This document shows positions 23,313 to 31,702 of a stretch of 64,000 nucleotides of DNA, in pieces. Source of the stretch: Enterobacter oligotrophicus (GTDB taxonomy: Bacteria; Pseudomonadota; Gammaproteobacteria; Enterobacterales; Enterobacteriaceae); NCBI RefSeq assembly GCF_009176645.1, contig NZ_AP019007.1:4340001-4404000 (forward strand), read 5' to 3'. How positions within the stretch are numbered: the first letter of the stretch is position 1; every line of letters begins with the position of its first letter. The notes below the pieces were generated by a model. That model ran no database searches and had not been told where the DNA came from. It saw nothing but the letters and a program-made list of their open reading frames with translations. Both the position numbers and the translations under genes were made by a program.

Positions 23313-24278
23313 ATGGAAAATTTACTGGCGCTGACGCTGGCCGATAACGTGCCGGAGCAGCGCGAGGGTGAAGGCCCGTCGTTCAACTGGCGGTGGATCG
23401 GGCGTGGCGTGCTCGAACTGACGCCATTCGCGGATGCCGGTTTGTCGGTTCTGCTTTCAACGGGGATTCATGGTAACGAAACGGCACCCGTTGAGATTGT
23501 CGATCTGCTGCTTCATGCCCTGTACCGCGGCGACATTACCCTGAAATGTCGTCTGCTGGTGATTCTCGGCAATCCACCTGCGCTGGCGCAAAATAAACGT
23601 TATCTGGTGAGCGATATTAACCGCATGTTCGGCGGTCGCTGGGCGCAGTTCCCGCAAAGTGACGAAACGGCGCGCGCGCAGTGGCTGGAAAAGACGGTAA
23701 CGGCGTTTTTTACCGCTGCCGGGCCATGCCGCTGGCACCTCGATCTGCACACGGCAATCCGCGCCTCGTACCATCTGCGTTTTGGCGTTTTGCCGCAGCG
23801 TAGCCTGCCGTGGGATGAAGACTTTTTGACCTGGCTCGGTGATGCAGGGCTGGAGGCGCTGGTGTTCCACCAGTCGCCAGGCGGCACTTTTACCCACTTT
23901 ACCTGTGAACATTTCGGTGCGCTGGCCTGCACGCTGGAACTGGGCAAAGCGCTGCCGTTCGGGCATAACGATCTCACACGCTTTGCGCCCACGCATGCTG
24001 CGCTCAGGGCATTGCTCGGTGGAACGACACCGGAACATAATCCGGAGCCCGTTGCGCGTTACCGTGTAGTGCAGCAGATTACCCGTCGCAGCGACGCCTT
24101 CCAGTTGCACATGGCAGCGCATACCCTGAACTTTACGCCATTCCGCCAGGGCGTGCTGTTGGCAGAAGACGGAGAGGAGCGCTATGAGGTGCAGAAAAGC
24201 ACTGAGTATGTCTTATTCCCGAATCCCTCTGTGGCATTTGGCCTGAGAGCAGGACTGATGCTGGAAAAATTGTCCTGA
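23313..24278 (+). CDS. astE: Succinylglutamate desuccinylase
   Basis: Last AST step: hydrolyses succinylglutamate to glutamate and succinate. 321 residues (E. coli 322), zinc carboxypeptidase-like (M14/AspA subfamily), with metal ligands in [11 protein letters not shown] (H53, E56) and [11 protein letters not shown] 23313 is chosen because AGGAGAAGG precedes it and the longer frame lies within astB. It closes the operon and is followed by a GC-rich hairpin. Confidence 0.96.
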   Translation: MENLLALTLADNVPEQREGEGPSFNWRWIGRGVLELTPFADAGLSVLLSTGIHGNETAPVEIVDLLLHALYRGDITLKCRLLVILGNPPALAQNKRYLVSDINRMFGGRWAQFPQSDETARAQWLEKTVTAFFTAAGPCRWHLDLHTAIRASYHLRFGVLPQRSLPWDEDFLTWLGDAGLEALVFHQSPGGTFTHFTCEHFGALACTLELGKALPFGHNDLTRFAPTHAALRALLGGTTPEHNPEPVARYRVVQQITRRSDAFQLHMAAHTLNFTPFRQGVLLAEDGEERYEVQKSTEYVLFPNPSVAFGLRAGLMLEKLS

Positions 24279-24282
24279 CTGA

Positions 24283-24310
24283 TTCCCCCTCTTTTACTGG
24301 TGAGGGGGAA
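24283..24310 (+). terminator. Terminator-like hairpin after astE
   Basis: TTCCCCCTC (24283-24291) pairs perfectly with GAGGGGGAA (24302-24310) around a 10-base loop, five bases after the astE stop. The following tract is only weakly T-rich (TATTTTCTT from 24320). Confidence 0.6.
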
Positions 24311-24472
24311 AGGAGCACTATTTTCTTAGCGATTAAGGCGGTCACGTTTGTTTTGCGGATTATTCCTGGATAATTGCTTTATTATTACCCGTTGCTTCGT
24401 TATACTTCTTCATAATCTCTTTAAAATCATCGTGTTGAATATTATTGTTTCAACTCTCCACGCTTTTTCCTT

Positions 24473-24490
24473 AATTTCTCCATATTTGGT
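24473..24490 (+). promoter_or_regulatory. Putative BaeR box upstream of spy
   Basis: AATTTCTCCATATTTGGT closely fits the published BaeR consensus TTTTTCTCCATNATTGGC (TTTCTCCAT, one base, then TTTGG for ATTGG). spy is a known BaeSR target. Confidence 0.6.
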
Positions 24491-24544
24491 GAAAATGTGT
24501 TTTTTATACTTTCATTGTTTTACCGTTGCTCTGACTAATTGACG

Positions 24545-24558
24545 ATAAACCCCGTAAA
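24545..24558 (+). promoter_or_regulatory. Putative CpxR box upstream of spy
   Basis: ATAAA-CCCC-GTAAA resembles the tandem CpxR motif GTAAA-N4-8-GTAAA with one mismatch, about 60 bases before the spy start. spy is a known Cpx target. Confidence 0.5.
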
Positions 24559-24616
24559 GTTAATCTCGTCAACACGGCATAGCGCCGAAGAATAACTGAA
24601 AGTAAGGAAATACATT

Positions 24617-25108
24617 ATGCGTAAATTAACTGCACTGTTTGTTGCTTCTACCCTGGCTCTGGGCGCGACCAGCATGGCGTTCGCTGCAGATACGGCGACC
24701 ACCACAGCAGCACCTGCTGAAGGTAAAATGATGATGCATCATAAAGGCAAGCCAGGTATGCACCACGACATGATGTTTAAAGATCTGAACCTGACCGATG
24801 CACAGAAACAGCAGGTTCGCGAGATCATGAAAAGCCAGCGCGACCAGATGAAACGTCCTCCACTGGAAGAACGTCGTGCGATGCATGACATCATCGCCAG
24901 CGACAGCTTCGATAAAGCAAAAGCCGAAGCGCAGATCGACAAAATGGCGGAACAGCATAAAGCCAGCATGCTGGCTCGTATGGAAACCCAGAATAAGATC
25001 TACAACATTCTGACGCCGGAACAGAAAAAACAGTTTAATGCCAATTTTGAGAAGCGTCTGACAGAACGTCGCGCACCGGAAGGTAAAATGCCAGCACCAG
25101 CCGAATAA
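24617..25108 (+). CDS. spy: Spy, periplasmic ATP-independent chaperone
   Basis: 163 residues with a 23-residue signal peptide (ending TSMAFA). The mature chain is helical, charged and contains the two LTxxQ motifs (LTDAQ, LTPEQ) that define the CpxP/Spy family. Spy forms a cradle-shaped dimer that holds unfolded proteins in the periplasm and is induced by envelope stress. Histidine- and methionine-rich segments near the mature N-terminus (MMMHHKGKPGMHHDMM) resemble metal-affine tails. BaeR and CpxR boxes lie upstream and a strong terminator downstream. Confidence 0.96.
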   Translation: MRKLTALFVASTLALGATSMAFAADTATTTAAPAEGKMMMHHKGKPGMHHDMMFKDLNLTDAQKQQVREIMKSQRDQMKRPPLEERRAMHDIIASDSFDKAKAEAQIDKMAEQHKASMLARMETQNKIYNILTPEQKKQFNANFEKRLTERRAPEGKMPAPAE

Positions 25109-25126
25109 TCGGTTCACTCTCTTAAG

Positions 25127-25186
25127 ACCGCCGGGCTCCTGTCTACAAAAGCGAAATCGCTGTGGACAGGACCGGCGGTTTTTTCT
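25127..25186 (+). terminator. Intrinsic terminator of spy
   Basis: ACCGCCGG (25127-25134) pairs with CCGGCGGT (25172-25179), an inner CCTGTC/GACAGG extends the stem, and TTTTTT follows. A classical Rho-independent terminator. Confidence 0.9.
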
Positions 25187-25353
25187 TTCACACCCTCTTG
25201 TCTGTTGCCAGAAGCGCGGTATTCTCCTGTAGTCGCTTCAGATAATGTCTAACAGAGTCATAGCGTTATATTTTTTTATCCACGCTGGCTAAGGCATGTC
25301 TGCTCTGCTGCCGATAATACGTTCGTGATTACCTGACTATAACAATCAAGATC

Positions 25354-25393
25354 GCAGCGGTAGCGATACCGTTGCCCTGGCACATATTGTGCC
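25354..25393 (+). promoter_or_regulatory. Two consecutive hairpins in the ves leader
   Basis: GCAGCGGTA/TACCGTTGC (25354-25362 with 25367-25375, loop GCGA) is followed by GGCAC/GTGCC (25379-25383 with 25389-25393). They end five bases before the AGGAG of ves. Ves is described as cold- and stress-induced in E. coli, so a structured leader could matter; this is inference. Confidence 0.4.
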
Positions 25394-25407
25394 CTTCAGG
25401 AGTGGTG

Positions 25408-25965
25408 ATGGAGTATTTTGATATCCGTAAAATGCCGGTCAGTCTCTGGCGTAATGGTGCTGGCGAAACACGTGAGATTTGCTGTTTTCCTCCCGCAACG
25501 CGTGATTTTTCCTGGCGCGCCAGTATTGCGTCCATTGCCAGCAATGGCGAATTCTCCTCTTTTCCCGGCGTTGACCGCGTGATCACGTTGCTGGAGGGTG
25601 GCGAGGTCACACTGGATGCGGGAAAGGCGTTTAGCCATACCCTGAAACATCATCAACCTTATAGTTTTGCAGGTGACCTGCCGGTAAAAGCGCTGCTGAC
25701 CGACGGCCAGATGTCGATGGACTTCAACATCATGACCCGACGGGACCATTGCCAGGCGAAGGTGCGTGTGGCAGACCGGACCTTTACCACGTTCGGATCG
25801 CGTGGCGGTGTGGTTTTCGTGCTAAGCGGCGCGTGGCAGTTGGGTGAAAAACTGTTGACGGCCGATCAGGGAGCCTGCTGGGAAGGCGGAACTCACACGC
25901 TGCGTTTACTGGAATCTGAAGGAACCCTGCTGTTCAGCGAAATTCGCTGGCTGCCGGGCCATTGA
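25408..25965 (+). CDS. ves: Ves, HutD/cupin-family stress protein
   Basis: 185 residues closely matching E. coli Ves (MEYFDIRKM..., [29 protein letters not shown]). The HutD-like family has a bicupin fold; Ves was named for induction under cold and other stresses, with no enzyme activity assigned. ATG 25408 has AGGAG six bases upstream. Its last 32 bases overlap the end of cho on the other strand. It is a little shorter at the C-terminus than E. coli Ves. Confidence 0.92.
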   Translation: MEYFDIRKMPVSLWRNGAGETREICCFPPATRDFSWRASIASIASNGEFSSFPGVDRVITLLEGGEVTLDAGKAFSHTLKHHQPYSFAGDLPVKALLTDGQMSMDFNIMTRRDHCQAKVRVADRTFTTFGSRGGVVFVLSGAWQLGEKLLTADQGACWEGGTHTLRLLESEGTLLFSEIRWLPGH

Positions 25966-26821
25966 GCGGTATGATCTCATACTCACCGGTCAGTAAGGGT
26001 TTACAGAGAATTTTGTAGCCGTCCTGATCGAATCCGGCGGGAGTGCGCAACAGGGCATTGGCGTCGCTTACGTTTTCAACGGCACCCAGCCACAGCCAGT
26101 TATGGATGATATGGTAGTGCGTCATTTCATCCCGGCTCTCTTTCAGCGCAACGGCACCTTCCCACGGCCAGCAGTTGACGCTAATGGAAGACAGCCCGCT
26201 AAGGAGCCGTGCATGATGCTCCTCAACGCTCTCTTTCCCGCAACAGGCACCCGCACAGCGCTTGAGCGCAGAACGGAAGCAGGCGCGTCCGCGCGTCACG
26301 GCTTCCAGCCCTAACACCCCATAACAAAGCTGTAAATCATCGGCCAGGGATTGCAGGGTTTGCAGCGCAGCGCGTTTGTTGGCAAACAGACCGTAAAGGT
26401 TGGGCGCACGGGAGAAATCGACCTCACGAGCATACACCACCTGAGGCTTACCGGCGCTGATCTGTAAAGAACAGAGCTGGCGATTACGGCGCAGGCGCTT
26501 ATTAAACAGCGGCTGCTGCTCTTTTATCAGCCGGGCCTCCAGCAGCAGCGCACCCAGCTCACCTGCTGTCTGTATCCAGGTGATACGCCGCGACTGTCGA
26601 AGCATCGCCGCTTCGTCTGGCGTGCGCAGGTGAGACATAACCCGGCTGCGAATATTGACGCTTTTACCGATATACAGCGGCATGGTGTCGCTTTCACCGT
26701 GAAAGAAATAGACGCCAGGTTGCTTCGGCAGAGCCTCAAGCCAGGGGCGAAGATGTTCGGGATATTCATAGATGGCCGCCGCTTCGAATTCAAGACGCGG
26801 GGCTGATTGACGCCTGCTCAC
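25934..26821 (-). CDS. cho: Cho, SOS-induced excinuclease (UvrC homologue)
   Basis: 295 residues. The N-terminal GIY-YIG nuclease is clear: PGVYFFHGE...[18 protein letters not shown] cysteine-containing segment [18 protein letters not shown] follows. Cho makes the 3' incision at bulky lesions when UvrC is poor. GTG 26821 is chosen: GGGAG precedes it, and the alternative ATG at 26848 lies inside the LexA operator. 3' end overlaps ves by 32 bases. Confidence 0.95.
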   Translation of the reverse strand: MSRRQSAPRLEFEAAAIYEYPEHLRPWLEALPKQPGVYFFHGESDTMPLYIGKSVNIRSRVMSHLRTPDEAAMLRQSRRITWIQTAGELGALLLEARLIKEQQPLFNKRLRRNRQLCSLQISAGKPQVVYAREVDFSRAPNLYGLFANKRAALQTLQSLADDLQLCYGVLGLEAVTRGRACFRSALKRCAGACCGKESVEEHHARLLSGLSSISVNCWPWEGAVALKESRDEMTHYHIIHNWLWLGAVENVSDANALLRTPAGFDQDGYKILCKPLLTGEYEIIPLNGPAASEFR

Positions 26822-26834
26822 ACAACACTCCCTA

Positions 26835-26854
26835 TACTGTTCAGGCATACAGTG
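26835..26854 (-). promoter_or_regulatory. LexA (SOS) box of cho
   Basis: TACTGTTCAGGCATACAGTG: exact CTGT-N8-ACAG core within the canonical TACTGT...ACAGTA frame, 16 bases upstream of the cho start. cho is an SOS gene in E. coli. Confidence 0.85.
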
Positions 26855-26872
26855 TAGCAGGTGTCGGATGGT

Positions 26873-26900
26873 TAAAAAAGAGGCGGGTGCTGCCCGCCTC
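26873..26900 (-). terminator. Intrinsic terminator of nadE
   Basis: Read on the minus strand, GAGGCGGG/CCCGCCTC (26880-26887, 26893-26900, loop of 5 bases) is followed by TTTTTT (26874-26879 as A on the plus strand), just after the nadE stop. Confidence 0.88.
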
Positions 26901-26908
26901 GCTTGTGA

Positions 26909-27736
26909 CTAACGTTTCCAGAAATCGTCGAACACGGTAATCGGCGGACGACGCTTGTGCTCGGTTTTCAGATACCAGCTTTCAATAATTTTCGCCGTAC
27001 CTTCATCCAGCTTTTTGCCTTCCAGGTAATCATCAATGTTCTCGTAGGTTACGCCCAGCGCCGCTTCGTCCGGGAGGGAAGGGCGATCGTCTTCCAGATC
27101 GGCCGTTGGCGCTTTCTTATAAAGGTGTTCCGGACAGCCCAAAGTGGCAAGGAGTTGTTTGCCCTGACGCTTGTTCAGGCGGAACAGCGGGTTAATGTCC
27201 GTACCGCCGTCACCGTATTTGGTGAAGAAGCCGGTAATCGCTTCTGCTGCGTGATCGGTCCCCACAACAACGCCTTTCGTCATGCCTGCAATGCTGTACT
27301 GCGCCTTCATGCGCTCGCGGGCTTTTTCGTTGCCGCGCACAAAATCACTCAGTTCAATGCCTGCTTCGCGCAGCGCCTGCTCGCTTGCCAGCACGGAACC
27401 TTTGATATTGACCGTGAGAACGCGGTCCGGCTGGATAAAGGCGATGGCGTCCTGACAATCCTGCTCATCTGCCTGTACGCCATACGGAAGGCGCACTGCG
27501 ATAAACTGCAGGGCGTTATCGCCCGTTTCGTCACGCAGTTCGGAAATGGCTATCTGGCACAGTTTGCCCGTCAGGGTGGAGTCCTGACCGCCGCTGATGC
27601 CGAGCACCAGAGACTTCAGGAAGGGGTGCGCTTTGAGATAGGATTTTAAAAAATCGACGCTTCGACGGATCTCTTCATTTGCGTCTACCGCTGGCTTCGC
27701 GCCCAGCGCCTGAATAATGTCTTGTTGCAGAGCCAT
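26909..27736 (-). CDS. nadE: NH3-dependent NAD synthetase
   Basis: Final step of NAD synthesis: amidates nicotinate adenine dinucleotide using ATP and ammonia. 275 residues without a glutaminase domain. The PP-loop ATP motif SGGQDST sits at residues 48-54. ATG 27736 has GGAGGG upstream; four more codons in frame are ignored. Divergent from osmE across 231 bases, as in E. coli. Confidence 0.97.
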   Translation of the reverse strand: MALQQDIIQALGAKPAVDANEEIRRSVDFLKSYLKAHPFLKSLVLGISGGQDSTLTGKLCQIAISELRDETGDNALQFIAVRLPYGVQADEQDCQDAIAFIQPDRVLTVNIKGSVLASEQALREAGIELSDFVRGNEKARERMKAQYSIAGMTKGVVVGTDHAAEAITGFFTKYGDGGTDINPLFRLNKRQGKQLLATLGCPEHLYKKAPTADLEDDRPSLPDEAALGVTYENIDDYLEGKKLDEGTAKIIESWYLKTEHKRRPPITVFDDFWKR

Positions 27737-27967
27737 TACGCCCTCCATATGCAGAACTAAACAAAAAGAGTTATCTGTTAAAACTAACCCGTTGGGCGGA
27801 AAACGACAAGGATCACAGTTTCAAGTGCGCTTAATTACGACGATTTAGCAGCTTATCGTTGTTTTATTAGAATTTTCCGAAATTCGTCTGGCGTTACTCG
27901 CAAAGTTGAACAATAGTATCTTTTATTCCATGCTTAGATAACACGCTGATAAACAAGAGGACGGAAT

Positions 27968-28312
27968 ATGAACAAGAATGTAGCAGGAATTCTAAGTGCA
28001 GCGGCGGTACTGACTATGCTGGCAGGGTGTACGGCTTACGATCGCACCAAAGATCAATTCACACAGCCTGTGGTGAAAGATGTCAAAAAAGGGATGACGC
28101 GTTCACAGGTTGCTGCGATTGCGGGTAAGCCTTCTTCTGAAGTGACCATGATCCATGCACGTGGTACGTGCCAGACATACATCCTGGGTCAACGTGATGG
28201 TAAGACTGAGACCTATTTCGTCGCCCTGGATGATACCGGTCATGTGATCAATTCCGGTTATCAGACCTGTGCTGAGTACGATACCGACCCGCAGGCACCT
28301 AAGGCACAGTAA
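27968..28312 (+). CDS. osmE: OsmE, osmotically inducible lipoprotein
   Basis: 114 residues with a lipoprotein signal peptide and lipobox LAGC (acylated cysteine at residue 21). The body has the SmpA/OmlA-like pattern ([20 protein letters not shown]) seen in BamE-related small lipoproteins. Known in E. coli as osmotically induced in stationary phase; role unknown. AAGAGGACGG precedes the ATG. A terminator follows the gene. Confidence 0.95.
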   Translation: MNKNVAGILSAAAVLTMLAGCTAYDRTKDQFTQPVVKDVKKGMTRSQVAAIAGKPSSEVTMIHARGTCQTYILGQRDGKTETYFVALDDTGHVINSGYQTCAEYDTDPQAPKAQ

Positions 28313-28332
28313 CCTGCTTGCCTGAGGATGTT

Positions 28333-28361
28333 AAAAAACCGGCCTTTGTGCCGGTTTTTTT
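28333..28361 (+). terminator. Intrinsic terminator of osmE
   Basis: ACCGGC (28338-28343) pairs with GCCGGT (28350-28355), flanked by AAAAAA before and TTTTTTT after. Confidence 0.9.
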
Positions 28362-28376
28362 ATTCATACGTAAATC

Positions 28377-28423
28377 TTATTTCTTTGCGCGAATTATTTG
28401 CCTGAAATGTGAAGGTAGTCAAC
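28377..28423 (+). promoter_or_regulatory. Putative chb promoter control sites (NagC-like and CRP-like)
   Basis: TTATTTCTTTGCGCGAATT (28377-28395) has the TTATTT...GCGCGAA look of NagC targets, and TGTGA-AGGTAG-TCAAC (28408-28423) is a near CRP site. E. coli chb is repressed by NagC and activated by CRP and ChbR. Exact sites here are unproven. Confidence 0.4.
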
Positions 28424-28592
28424 ACGCCAGGTCAATGAGAGACAATTTGTCTCTATCCAGAATTATCCCCTCCTTGTACCATTGCGTATACTCACTTCAA
28501 CGATAAACAACAGTAAGCAAACCGCCCGTCTGCCAGGATAGCGAGTCGAGTGAGAGTGCGACGGCGAGCGGTTATACAAGAGGGAAGTTACT

Positions 28593-28910
28593 ATGGAAAA
28601 GAAACATATCTATCTGTTCTGCTCTGCGGGCATGTCAACCTCGCTTCTGGTGTCAAAGATGCGTGCGCAGGCTGAAAAGTATGAAGTCCCTGTGGTGATT
28701 GAAGCGTTTCCAGAGACGCTGGCGGGCGAAAAGGGCCAGGTTGCAGATGTTATTTTGCTGGGGCCACAAATCGCTTACATGTTGCCAGAAATTCAACGTT
28801 TATTGCCAAACAAGCCGGTTGAAGTCATTGACTCCGGGTTGTACGGCAAGATCGATGGTTTAGGTGTATTAAAAGCTGCTGTTGCGGCGATTAAAAAAGC
28901 TGCAAATTAA
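28593..28910 (+). CDS. chbB: PTS chitobiose-specific EIIB
   Basis: 105 residues (E. coli 106). Cytoplasmic EIIB of the lactose/cellobiose family; phospho-cysteine C10 in [10 protein letters not shown]. Receives phosphate from ChbA and passes it to N,N'-diacetylchitobiose as it enters through ChbC. GAGGGAAG precedes the ATG. First gene of chbBCARFG; the 80-base spacer to chbC contains the ChiX pairing site. Confidence 0.97.
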   Translation: MEKKHIYLFCSAGMSTSLLVSKMRAQAEKYEVPVVIEAFPETLAGEKGQVADVILLGPQIAYMLPEIQRLLPNKPVEVIDSGLYGKIDGLGVLKAAVAAIKKAAN

Positions 28911-28922
28911 TTTTTTATTTTT

Positions 28923-28934
28923 CCCGTCAAAGAG
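28923..28934 (+). promoter_or_regulatory. ChiX sRNA pairing site in the chbB-chbC spacer
   Basis: CCCGTCAAAGAG is the exact reverse complement of the CTCTTTGACGGG stretch in the E. coli sRNA ChiX (recalled from memory). In E. coli this spacer traps ChiX so that chb transcription relieves repression of the chiP porin. The ChiX gene itself is not in the window. Confidence 0.7.
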
Positions 28935-28990
28935 TAATTTCACACACAATACGCCGTAACTCTCGTTGCGGCATTTAAGGGTATTTTCCT

Positions 28991-30349
28991 ATGAGTAAAG
29001 TCATCGCTTCACTTGAAAAGGTACTCCTTCCTTTTGCTGTTAAAATAGGAAAGCAGCCTCACGTTAATGCCATCAAAAACGGCTTTATTAAATTAATGCC
29101 GTTGACGCTGGCCGGGGCAATGTTCGTTTTAATTAACAACGTTTTTCTGAGCTTTGGTGAAGGTTCCTTCTTTTATTCATTAGGAATTCGATTAGACGCT
29201 TCGACTATTGAGACTCTCAATGGCTTTAAAGCCATCGGCGGCAATGTATACAACGGTACGTTGGGTATTATGTCGCTGATGGCACCTTTCTTTATTGGAA
29301 TGGCATTGGCTGAAGAGCGAAAAGTCGATCCTCTGGCGGCGGGTTTATTATCCGTCGCGGCCTTTATGACGGTGACGCCATACAGCGTGGGCGAGGCTTA
29401 TGCTGTGGGAGCCAACTGGCTGGGTGGGGCAAACATTATTTCCGGTATTGTTATCGGGCTGGTGGTTGCTGAGATGTTCACCTTCATTATTCGTCGTAAC
29501 TGGGTGATCCGTTTACCGGACAGCGTCCCGGCCTCCGTTTCTCGTTCATTTTCCGCGTTGATTCCAGGCTTCATTATTCTCTCCATTATGGGGATTATCG
29601 CCTGGGCGCTCTCTCACTGGGGGACAAACTTCCACCAGATCATCATGGACTCCATCTCTACGCCGCTGGCGTCGATGGGTGGCGTGGTCGGTTGGGCATA
29701 TGTCATCTTTACCTCCCTGCTGTGGTTCTTCGGCGTGCATGGTTCACTGGCACTGGCGGCGCTGGACAGCGGCATTATGACCCCGTGGGCACTGGAAAAC
29801 GTTGCGCTTTACCAGCAGTACGGCTCCGTGGATGCGGCGCTGGCAGCCGGTAAAACCTTCCATGTGTGGGCGAAGCCGATGCTTGACTCCTATATCTTCC
29901 TGGGTGGTACCGGGGCGACGCTGGGTCTGATCATCGCGGTCTTTATTGTCTCTCGCCGCGCTGACCACCGTCAGGTGGCGAAGCTGGCACTGCCGTCCGG
30001 TATCTTCCAGATTAACGAACCGATTCTGTTTGGTCTGCCAATCATCATGAACCCGGTCATGTTCATTCCGTTTATCCTGGTGCAGCCGCTGCTGGCCGCG
30101 ATTACCCTGACGGCGTACTACCTGGGTATTATCCCGCCGGTGACCAACATTGCACCGTGGACAATGCCAGCCGGTCTGGGTGCGTTCTTCAACACCAACG
30201 GTAGCGTCGCTGCCTTCCTGCTGGCGATATTTAACCTCGGGATTGCAACACTGCTCTACATGCCATTCGTGGCGATTGCGAATAAAGCCGCAACGGTTAT
30301 CGATGAAGAAGAGAGCGAAGAGGATATCGCCCTCGCACTGAAATTCTAA
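28991..30349 (+). CDS. chbC: PTS chitobiose-specific EIIC permease
   Basis: 452 residues, same as E. coli ChbC. Inner-membrane EIIC of the lactose/cellobiose family with about ten hydrophobic segments; typical stretches [25 protein letters not shown] and [15 protein letters not shown]. Ends with an acidic tail ([15 protein letters not shown]). Separated from chbA by 47 bases with a hairpin. Confidence 0.97.
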   Translation: MSKVIASLEKVLLPFAVKIGKQPHVNAIKNGFIKLMPLTLAGAMFVLINNVFLSFGEGSFFYSLGIRLDASTIETLNGFKAIGGNVYNGTLGIMSLMAPFFIGMALAEERKVDPLAAGLLSVAAFMTVTPYSVGEAYAVGANWLGGANIISGIVIGLVVAEMFTFIIRRNWVIRLPDSVPASVSRSFSALIPGFIILSIMGIIAWALSHWGTNFHQIIMDSISTPLASMGGVVGWAYVIFTSLLWFFGVHGSLALAALDSGIMTPWALENVALYQQYGSVDAALAAGKTFHVWAKPMLDSYIFLGGTGATLGLIIAVFIVSRRADHRQVAKLALPSGIFQINEPILFGLPIIMNPVMFIPFILVQPLLAAITLTAYYLGIIPPVTNIAPWTMPAGLGAFFNTNGSVAAFLLAIFNLGIATLLYMPFVAIANKAATVIDEEESEEDIALALKF

Positions 30350-30357
30350 AATTGCAC

Positions 30358-30377
30358 GGCGCGGGGCAACCCGCGCC
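30358..30377 (+). promoter_or_regulatory. Intercistronic hairpin chbC-chbA
   Basis: GGCGCGGG and CCCGCGCC pair perfectly over 8 bases around a GCAA (GNRA-type) tetraloop. No T-run follows, so mRNA stabilisation or processing is likelier than termination. Confidence 0.6.
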
Positions 30378-30396
30378 AGCGAAAAGGAGCAAAAAG

Positions 30397-30744
30397 ATGT
30401 TAGATTTGGATAGTATCGTCGCAGAAGAGGCCGCAGAGAACGATCTGGAAGAGGTGGTGATGGGTCTCATCATTAACTCAGGGCAAGCGCGCAGCCTGGC
30501 GTATGCCGCCCTCAAACAGGCTAAGCAGGGCGATTTCGCTGCAGCGAAAACCATGATGGATCAGTCCCGTACCGCCTTAAATGAAGCTCACCTGGTTCAG
30601 ACGAAGCTCATCGAAGGTGACCAGGGCGAAGGGAAGATGAAGGTGAGCCTGGTGCTGGTGCATGCGCAGGATCATTTGATGACCTCCATGCTGGCGCGCG
30701 AGCTGGTGGCGGAGCTTATCGAGCTTCACGAGAAAATGCAGTAG
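30397..30744 (+). CDS. chbA: PTS chitobiose-specific EIIA
   Basis: 115 residues (E. coli 116), helical trimeric EIIA of the lactose/cellobiose family. Phosphorylated histidine is H89 in LVHAQDHLM. ATG 30397 follows AAAAGGAGC; a longer frame from 30352 covers the hairpin and is rejected. The next gene, chbR, starts 29 bases later. Confidence 0.96.
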   Translation: MLDLDSIVAEEAAENDLEEVVMGLIINSGQARSLAYAALKQAKQGDFAAAKTMMDQSRTALNEAHLVQTKLIEGDQGEGKMKVSLVLVHAQDHLMTSMLARELVAELIELHEKMQ

Positions 30745-30773
30745 GTCAGATTTAGCAGCAGGAGGTCAGCGCG

Positions 30774-31592
30774 ATGGAAATTAAAACCGCACTTGAGCAG
30801 CAACTGTTTAATGGCAAAAATTTTCACGTGGTTATCTACAACAAGACGGAGAGCGCCAGTGGTCTGCACCAGCATGACTACTACGAGTTCACGATTGTTC
30901 TGACCGGACGCTACTACCAGGAGATCAACGGCAAGCGCGTCCTGCTGGAGCGCGGTGACTTTGTCTTCCTGCCGATGGGGTCTTACCACCAGAGCTTTTA
31001 TGAATTTGGTGCCACGCGCATTCTTAATGTCGGCGTGAGCAGACGCTTCTTTGAAAAACATTATCTGCCGCTGGTGCCGTTCTGTTTTGTGGCCTCACAG
31101 GTGTATCGCGTGAAAAACGAGTTTATGACCTGGATCGAAACGGTCATCGCCTCGCTGAATTTCCGCGACAACGAGTTTGATGAATTTATTGAAACCGTGA
31201 CGTTCTACGTAATGAACCGCCTGCGTCACCACCGTGAAGAGCAACAGGTGATTGACGATATCCCGCAGTGGCTGCGCAGCACCGTTGAGCTGATGCACGA
31301 CAAAGGACAGTTCAGCGACAATGCACTGGAAAATATGGTCGCACTGTCGGGTAAATCGCAGGAATATTTAACCCGCGCCACTCAGCGTTATTATCGCAAA
31401 ACGCCCGTGCAAATTATTAATGAGATCCGCATTAATTTTGCCAAGAAACAGCTTGAGATTACTAACTATTCTGTCACCGACATTGCTTATGAGTCCGGTT
31501 ACAGTAGCCCCAGCCTGTTTATTAAGACCTTTAAAAAATTTACTTCATTCACACCGAACAGTTACCGGAAAAATCTGACGGTAATTAATTAA
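30774..31592 (+). CDS. chbR: ChbR, AraC-family regulator of the chitobiose operon
   Basis: 272 residues (E. coli 280). N-terminal cupin-like sensor ([22 protein letters not shown]) and C-terminal AraC helix-turn-helix pair ([30 protein letters not shown]). In E. coli it represses without substrate and activates with phosphorylated chitobiose-derived sugar, together with CRP. Encoded inside the operon, so it is under its own control. Confidence 0.95.
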   Translation: MEIKTALEQQLFNGKNFHVVIYNKTESASGLHQHDYYEFTIVLTGRYYQEINGKRVLLERGDFVFLPMGSYHQSFYEFGATRILNVGVSRRFFEKHYLPLVPFCFVASQVYRVKNEFMTWIETVIASLNFRDNEFDEFIETVTFYVMNRLRHHREEQQVIDDIPQWLRSTVELMHDKGQFSDNALENMVALSGKSQEYLTRATQRYYRKTPVQIINEIRINFAKKQLEITNYSVTDIAYESGYSSPSLFIKTFKKFTSFTPNSYRKNLTVIN

Positions 31593-31597
31593 CATTC

Positions 31598-31613
31598 GGC
31601 GGAGTTATCCGCC
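31598..31613 (+). promoter_or_regulatory. Hairpin between chbR and chbF
   Basis: GGCGGA-GTTA-TCCGCC, extended by ATTC/GAAT outward with a small bulge, lies 5 bases after the chbR stop. No T-run. May limit or protect the upstream mRNA segment. Confidence 0.45.
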
Positions 31614-31702
31614 ACGAATATTGACTTAATTGCTTGCCCAAATAGCGGGAAGAGAACGCTATACCTTGCAGGCGGTTAACCTGATACGCTAAGGGAGATA
31701 TT

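Larger units (their letters stand above)
24279..24616. other. astE-spy intergenic region (338 bases)
   Basis: A+T-rich, no credible gene. It holds the astE hairpin (24283-24310), a BaeR-type box (24473-24490), a CpxR-type box (24545-24558) and the spy leader. Confidence 0.7.
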
